64,000 nucleotides of DNA from Myxocyprinus asiaticus (Eukaryota; Chordata; Actinopteri; Cypriniformes; Catostomidae), in the NCBI RefSeq assembly GCF_019703515.2, contig NC_059356.1, positions 24,288,197 through 24,352,196 of the forward strand, written 5' to 3'. The translations under genes and the position numbers were made by a program. Shown one piece after another: positions 61,755-64,000 of this stretch (positions are counted from its first letter, which is position 1; every line of letters starts with the position of its first letter). Below the pieces are notes generated by a model. It did not search any database. It was given only the letters and a program-made list of their open reading frames with translations, and was not told the DNA's origin.

Positions 61755-61958
61755 ACTCATATGTGATGCAGTTTGAGGGGGATGATATGGTGGCATACTC
61801 ATTCCCACGGGGCCGGATGAGGACACTTCAGGACCACTACGCTTTAAACTTTAAAACCTTGGAGAAGGATGGCGTTCTTCTGCACAGTGAGGGCCTGCAG
61901 GGAGACTCCATCACGCTAGAGCTGAAGACTGGACGGCTATACGTACACATCAGCCTGG
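61755..61958 (+). CDS. cntnap1: cntnap1 coding exon 5: first laminin G domain, part 1
   Basis: Phase 1 to phase 1, with acceptor TGACCCTAACAG and donor GTAATG. Residues 172-240 include FEGDDMVAYSFPRG, FKTLEKDGVLLH and QGDSITLEL. The pattern EKDGLLLHAEG.QGDYVTLEL in human CNTNAP1 is close. No stop or frameshift is present. Confidence 0.92.
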
Positions 61959-62214
61959 GTAATGATAACTAATAATGATAAGACAACACACTCTTTTACA
62001 GAGGTAAAGAGATTACAAAATCTTAGGAGAGAGACATTGTCCAGGAAATTTTAAATTTGAGGGATTTGGAATCAAGTATGGCCAACTATATAAATGGAGG
62101 AATATAAAATTGGGGTCATGCATATTGATCAAGGTCTGAAATCACTAGGTGCTAGACTAACCAAGGCAATCTTATGGCAACGTATATCATGACTGTCTTT
62201 CTGATCTACTTAAG

Positions 62215-62399
62215 GGAGCAGCACAGTTCATAACACAAATGGCATGACTACAATGAGGCTGGGCAACCTGTTGGACACCCAGCACTGGCACTATGTCACC
62301 ATCAGACGCTATGGCCGAGAGGTTAACTTCACTCTGGACAGCCAAACTGAGACCACCATCCTCAATGGAGAGTTTCAATACCTTGACCTGGACAAACAG
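62215..62399 (+). CDS. cntnap1: cntnap1 coding exon 6: first laminin G domain, part 2
   Basis: Phase 1 to phase 0, with a CTTAAG acceptor and a GTGAGA donor. It encodes residues 240-301, with QHWHYVTIRRYGREVNFTLD. Asn277 in NFT is a likely N-glycosylation site, also present at this place in human CNTNAP1 (VNFTLDG). Confidence 0.92.
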
Positions 62400-63051
62400 G
62401 TGAGAGAACCTGATGGTGGTGGATCCAACACATAAACAATTCTCACATACTTTCCTACACATTATAAATGTAATATGACTCTGAGTTGTCTTGAACAAAT
62501 GAAGATGCAAATTTACAAGGAAATAATCTTTTATCTATGCCACAGTTAAAGTTCAATACAAGTTAAGCTCAATCGACAGAATTTGTGGCATAATGTTGAT
62601 TACCACAAAAAATTGTTTGACTCGTCCCTCCTTTTCTTTAAAAAAAAAAAAAGCAAAGTTTATGACTTGTGGCTATACTTTTGAAAAAGTGAGTATTTAA
62701 ATGTTAAAAAATTGGCCCCATTCACTTCCATTGTAAGTGCCTCACTGTAATCCAGATTTGAGCTTTTTTTAAAGAAAAGGAGGGGCAAGTAAAACAAATT
62801 TTTTTTTAGGAGTGAATATTATGTAAAAAATGCAATTGATTGAGCTTTACTTGAATTGATCCCTGAATATTCCTTTAAAGATAGGAGTGATGAACAGACA
62901 CAAAGGCATAAAGACTTGACAAAAGAGAGTCAGCTAAGTTAGGATCCCCTAGGTATGTCAGATACAAAAGCAAGAAACGTTTTGTATTACCTTATTTATG
63001 GCAGTTATTAAATGTTTACTTATATCCTGACGATGTCCAATTCCTCTTTAG
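62400..63051 (+). other. cntnap1: cntnap1 intron 6 with a fold-back repeat
   Basis: About 62545-62880 contains GAGCTTTTTTTAAAGAAAAG and the GTTAAGCTCAATCGACAG / TTGATTGAGCTTTACTTG pair in inverted orientation, typical of a non-autonomous fish DNA element. It does not disturb the splice sites. Confidence 0.6.
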
Positions 63052-63204
63052 ATTTATGTTGGCGGGGTGATTGAGAAAGATGTACCCCACCTCCCTGGTA
63101 AGGTAAACTTTCGTGGCTGCATGGAGAACATCTTTATCAATGGAATCAATGTCATCTACAAGACAAAATACCAGGAGCCTGAAATTCGACTTGCTCCTAA
63201 AAAG
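63052..63204 (+). CDS. cntnap1: cntnap1 coding exon 7: end of first laminin G domain
   Basis: Phase 0 to phase 0, with acceptor TTCCTCTTTAG and donor GTATGT. Residues 302-352 include the YVGGV strand and NFRGCMENI with Cys324. That cysteine is expected to pair with Cys359, encoded at the start of exon 8. It corresponds to NFRGCIENV in human. Confidence 0.92.
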
Positions 63205-63716
63205 GTATGTGAGTTTTCCTAAAATACTACCAATCAGCAATAGGTAAATAATTGTGATTGGTATATTGGCAAGACTGATAATATCTGGCCATTTTGAGAT
63301 TATCAATTGACAACATGCCTGCCTGACCGATTAAAAAAAGTGTCCACTTTGTGTTGTCAATTTCTAAATCTACCAACAGCCATGTCTATGGATATTCCAA
63401 ATTTTTCTCTTTAAAATAGTTAAAAAATATTTAAGTGAATTGTGGGATAAATATTGTATAAAATACGTACTTATTTAATTTCCACAATTTTGTGCATGTC
63501 TCATTTACTATCCTTAAATTGTGTTATACTGTATACCGCATGGTATTATTATGCCGTTAGCCACCCTGCTCTCTAAATAGGTATCAGCCATTGAAAAACC
63601 CATATCAGTCAGACAAAAGTTAGAGTGTTATAATCACATAAGATGTCACTTTTTGGGGGCCCGCTGTATAGGTATATTCAAATGTTTTAAATATTTTTTG
63701 CTTTTCCATTCTTCAG

Positions 63717-63978
63717 AAAAAGATGCATTATACGTGCCGTGACCTTCTCTGGAAGCCCATGACCTTTGCAGGGCCCAACAACTACCTGCAGCTACCTGGG
63801 TTCTTCCGGAAAAACCGTTTGGCGGTGAAGTTTAAGTTCCGCTCCTGGGACTACACAGGGCTGCTGATGTTCACCAGGTTTGCAGATGATTTGGGCTCGC
63901 TGGAGCTGGGACTGAGTGAAGGACAGGTCAACGTCACTCTCATGCAACCTGGGAACAAGAGATTACGCTTTGCTGCAG
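63717..63978 (+). CDS. cntnap1: cntnap1 coding exon 8: second laminin G domain (gene continues past window)
   Basis: Phase 0 to phase 1, with acceptor TTTTCCATTCTTCAG and donor GTATGA, both visible before the window ends. Residues 353-439 contain YTCRD (Cys359), GPNNYLQLPGF, the LAVKFKFRSWDYTGLL strand pair and LSEGQVNVT. Asn424 in NVT is a conserved glycosylation site (QVNVS in human). The coding sequence stays open up to the donor. The remaining two-thirds of the protein lies to the right. Confidence 0.92.
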
Positions 63979-64000
63979 GTATGACTTACAGTCATGGTGT

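Overview
This is vertebrate DNA, most likely from a cyprinid-type teleost fish. Genes are sparse and built of short exons with GT-AG introns. The intervening DNA is full of CA, TA and GA microsatellites, Tc1/mariner remnants (one close to the Sleeping Beauty family), hAT-type and other fold-back miniature elements, and tRNA-derived SINEs. No bacterial, viral or CRISPR features were seen.

Two protein-coding genes can be supported, arranged head to head. On the minus strand, the first two coding exons of plekhh3 (PH/MyTH4/FERM family) lie at 32305-32439 and 15050-15105, separated by a 17.2 kb intron. The rest of that gene runs off the left edge. On the plus strand, the first eight coding exons of cntnap1 (Caspr, the paranodal axo-glial junction protein) run from 53125 to 63978. 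They encode the signal peptide, the discoidin domain, the first laminin G domain and most of the second, about 439 residues of a roughly 1,400-residue family. All eight exons join in one reading frame across canonical splice sites. The same gene pair and orientation occurs in the human genome (PLEKHH3, CCR10, CNTNAP1). Here the roughly 20 kb between the two promoters shows no CCR10-like receptor frame.

Region by region: 1-15049 is inside plekhh3 (intron after coding exon 2) and is mostly repeats. 15106-32304 is plekhh3 intron 1, with repeats and a few stretches that look unique and could be regulatory. 32440-33230 is the plekhh3 5' UTR and promoter. 33231-52200 is intergenic, repeat-rich DNA. 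About 52200-53124 is the cntnap1 promoter, a short CpG-rich 5' region with two upstream ORFs. 53125-64000 is cntnap1, with a 6.2 kb first intron.

No new molecular system was found. The most notable structures are a 391 bp insertion whose two ends are inverted LTR heads flanked by a 5 bp target duplication (34923-35323), several well-preserved miniature transposons with target duplications, nested insertions, and the conserved plekhh3/cntnap1 pairing without an intervening receptor gene. All family names rest on sequence recognition by eye; no database search was run.
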